Assembly (NCBI GenBank): GCA_035528275.1
Contig: DATKYV010000165.1
Location: 1 to 14,032, forward strand
Source: DATKYV01 sp035528275
GTDB taxonomy: Bacteria; Acidobacteriota; Terriglobia; UBA7540
Direction: 5' to 3'
Length of the DNA: 14,032 bases
Positions 12,708-14,032 of the stretch are shown piece by piece. The notes under the pieces were generated by a model that worked only from the letters and a program-made list of their open reading frames with translations, was not told the DNA's origin and did not search any database. The translations under genes were made by a program, and so were the position numbers. The first letter of the stretch is position 1; the number at the start of each line of letters is the position of its first letter.

Positions 12708-12716
12708 TCCCCCGAC

Positions 12717-13913
12717 CTACTTCCGTAACCAAATATCCAAGCGCGGGGCGTCCCAGTTGTAGGGTTTGCCGAGGATGTCCATGTCGCCGTCGCCATCGAG
12801 GTCTGCGACTCTGGACTCGTGGTTGCCGTAGCCGGTGGCGACTTCCTCTTTCCGGAAGTTCCCTTTCCCATCGCCGAAGAAGATCCAGATTTTGGCTTGG
12901 GGATTATCCGCGGACGAGGACTTCTCCGTCCACTTTCCCATCTCCGCGCAGAAGACGTCGAGATTCCCGTCGCCGTCCACATCAATCAATCGCAGGCTGT
13001 GACCGTGGACAACGTCGGAGGCGAGCAGCTCGTGGCCGACCCATTCCTTGCCCGTCCACTCGTACCACTTCAGCCGGCTCACGCCGTCGCCCACCACAAA
13101 GACCACCTCCGGCCGGCCCCCTTTTTTCAACTGCCCGGCTGCGGCACGAGTGTTCTTCATGTCATCGTCTATGACCTGGGGCTTGAACTTCCCCTTGCCT
13201 TCGTACTTGAACCACCTTCCTCCGCCCACGATGTCGAGCTTTCCATCGCCGTCGATGTCCACCGCGGCCAGCCCCTCGGATTTTGAGGGATTCGAATAAA
13301 TCTCCGTCAGGGCCCACGGCTGGTTGTTCTTCGGGTCGGCGGGAATGGGCGCCCAGTAGAGTGCGTTGGCGCCCTGGTTCCATGAGACGAGCTCGAGTTT
13401 GCCGTCGCCATCGAAGTCGCCGAAGATCTGGTCGTGGTGCTGGGTGGCGCCGGAGTTCTTGATCTCGCGCCGCGTCCACGGTGTTGTGGGGTCGTAATCG
13501 GGATAGGGATTCTCCCACCACCAGATCTGATTGCTCATCCAATCGCCGCCGAAAACGACGTCCAGGTCACCGTCGCCGTCGATATCGGCGAACGCACCCC
13601 CGGCTTCGATGTGAAGCGGGTTCGCTTCGATCACGTATTTTGTCCAGCCCTGCTTCCCCCGGCGATACCACACCGCGGCGGGCGCTTCGGTGCGCTCGGT
13701 GATCACGAAGTCGTTGACCCCGTCCTTGTCGATGTCGAGGACGAGGCTCGCCGTCTGCTGCGTGCCGGTGTTGGGAATTGGGAGATCGCCGGTCTTGGTG
13801 GAGAGATGTTGCCACTTGAGCGCAGTCTCCGGCGGGCGTGCGCTGCCTCCCACGGAGACGATGAGGCCGGCGCTCGCCAGCGCGAAGAGTGTCTGTATGA
13901 ATTGGCGTAACAT
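12717..13913 (-). CDS. Secreted FG-GAP/VCBS repeat protein with six calcium-binding motifs
   Basis: The 398-aa protein starts at 13913, where GGAGG lies 7 bases upstream. An ORF extended to 14000 would bury the signal peptide. Residues 1-23 form the signal peptide. The rest is a run of FG-GAP/VCBS repeats, each with a DxDxDG calcium loop, at residues 60, 110, 166, 219, 311 and 371. Between the loops are Trp-rich strands such as WWWENPYPDY and WYEWTGKEW. The spacing predicts a seven-bladed beta-propeller, one blade lacking the motif near residues 265-280. Such proteins are exported and used for binding, adhesion or as lectin-like modules. No catalytic domain is seen. A promoter lies just upstream at 13940-13967. 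Confidence 0.88.
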   Translation of the reverse strand: MLRQFIQTLFALASAGLIVSVGGSARPPETALKWQHLSTKTGDLPIPNTGTQQTASLVLDIDKDGVNDFVITERTEAPAAVWYRRGKQGWTKYVIEANPLHIEAGGAFADIDGDGDLDVVFGGDWMSNQIWWWENPYPDYDPTTPWTRREIKNSGATQHHDQIFGDFDGDGKLELVSWNQGANALYWAPIPADPKNNQPWALTEIYSNPSKSEGLAAVDIDGDGKLDIVGGGRWFKYEGKGKFKPQVIDDDMKNTRAAAGQLKKGGRPEVVFVVGDGVSRLKWYEWTGKEWVGHELLASDVVHGHSLRLIDVDGDGNLDVFCAEMGKWTEKSSSADNPQAKIWIFFGDGKGNFRKEEVATGYGNHESRVADLDGDGDMDILGKPYNWDAPRLDIWLRK

Positions 13914-13939
13914 GGCAAATCCTCCGGAAAGCGAAACGA

Positions 13940-13967
13940 AGTCTAACTCTACCGCTCCTGATTTCAA
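13940..13967 (-). promoter_or_regulatory. Probable promoter of the FG-GAP gene
   Basis: On the minus strand TTGAAA (13967-13962) is followed after 16 bases by TAGACT (13945-13940). This matches the sigma-70 consensus at five and four of six positions. It would give a leader of about 20 nt carrying the GGAGG site. The rest of 13968-14032 shows nothing recognisable. Confidence 0.5.
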
Positions 13968-14032
13968 CCCGGATTTCTCCCGGGCGACCGGGGGCGCCAT
14001 GCAGGCCGGTAGGTTCGCTTTCTGCTCCTATT

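Overview
The window looks like a chromosomal stretch of a free-living, GC-rich bacterium. Acidobacteriota or a related soil/sediment lineage is my best guess. That rests on the gene mix (class II ribonucleotide reductase, CarD regulator, secreted ceramidase-like, oligopeptidase and FG-GAP proteins) and on the scattered short structured repeats. No rRNA, tRNA or CRISPR is visible, so the assignment is inference.

Layout. Positions 1-154 are the edge of an insertion sequence: a transposase start on the minus strand running off the window, and two tandem 25-bp terminal repeats. A pair of inverted 7-bp-period arrays follows (156-236). Next come a secreted ceramidase-family protein (253-1602), a strong intrinsic terminator (1703-1733), a cold shock protein (1799-2005), two small unknown genes converging on each other, and a secreted oligopeptidase B (2594-4708). 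A membrane-anchored YkuE-type metallophosphoesterase lies on the minus strand (4822-6090). The 428-bp gap behind it holds a 147-bp nested-hairpin, MITE-like repeat and the promoter of a CarD-type RNA polymerase-binding regulator (6519-7028).

A 500-bp gap with a good sigma-70 promoter precedes nrdJ, the B12-dependent ribonucleotide reductase (7530-10460). Seven bases after its stop begins a two-gene HEPN/MNT module (10468-11774). Its nucleotidyltransferase carries an unrecognised N-terminal region of about 175 residues. Two small unknown genes follow, each preceded by a GC-rich hairpin: one has paired CxxC motifs, the other encodes a 98-aa protein. A second inverted pair of heptamer arrays (12556-12707) follows, and then a secreted FG-GAP/VCBS calcium-motif protein on the minus strand (12717-13913).

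How the parts relate. Most genes are single transcription units with unrelated housekeeping or exported functions. The only clear operon-like groups are nrdJ with the MNT/HEPN pair, and the MNT/HEPN pair itself (ATGA overlap). The most notable signals are the period-7 repeat family (AGGnnAC / AGTGAnA), which occurs twice as inverted pairs in intergenic DNA and once inside the nrdJ reading frame, and the extended MNT protein encoded directly behind nrdJ. I see no convincing wholly new multi-gene system. The extended MNT/HEPN module is the best candidate.
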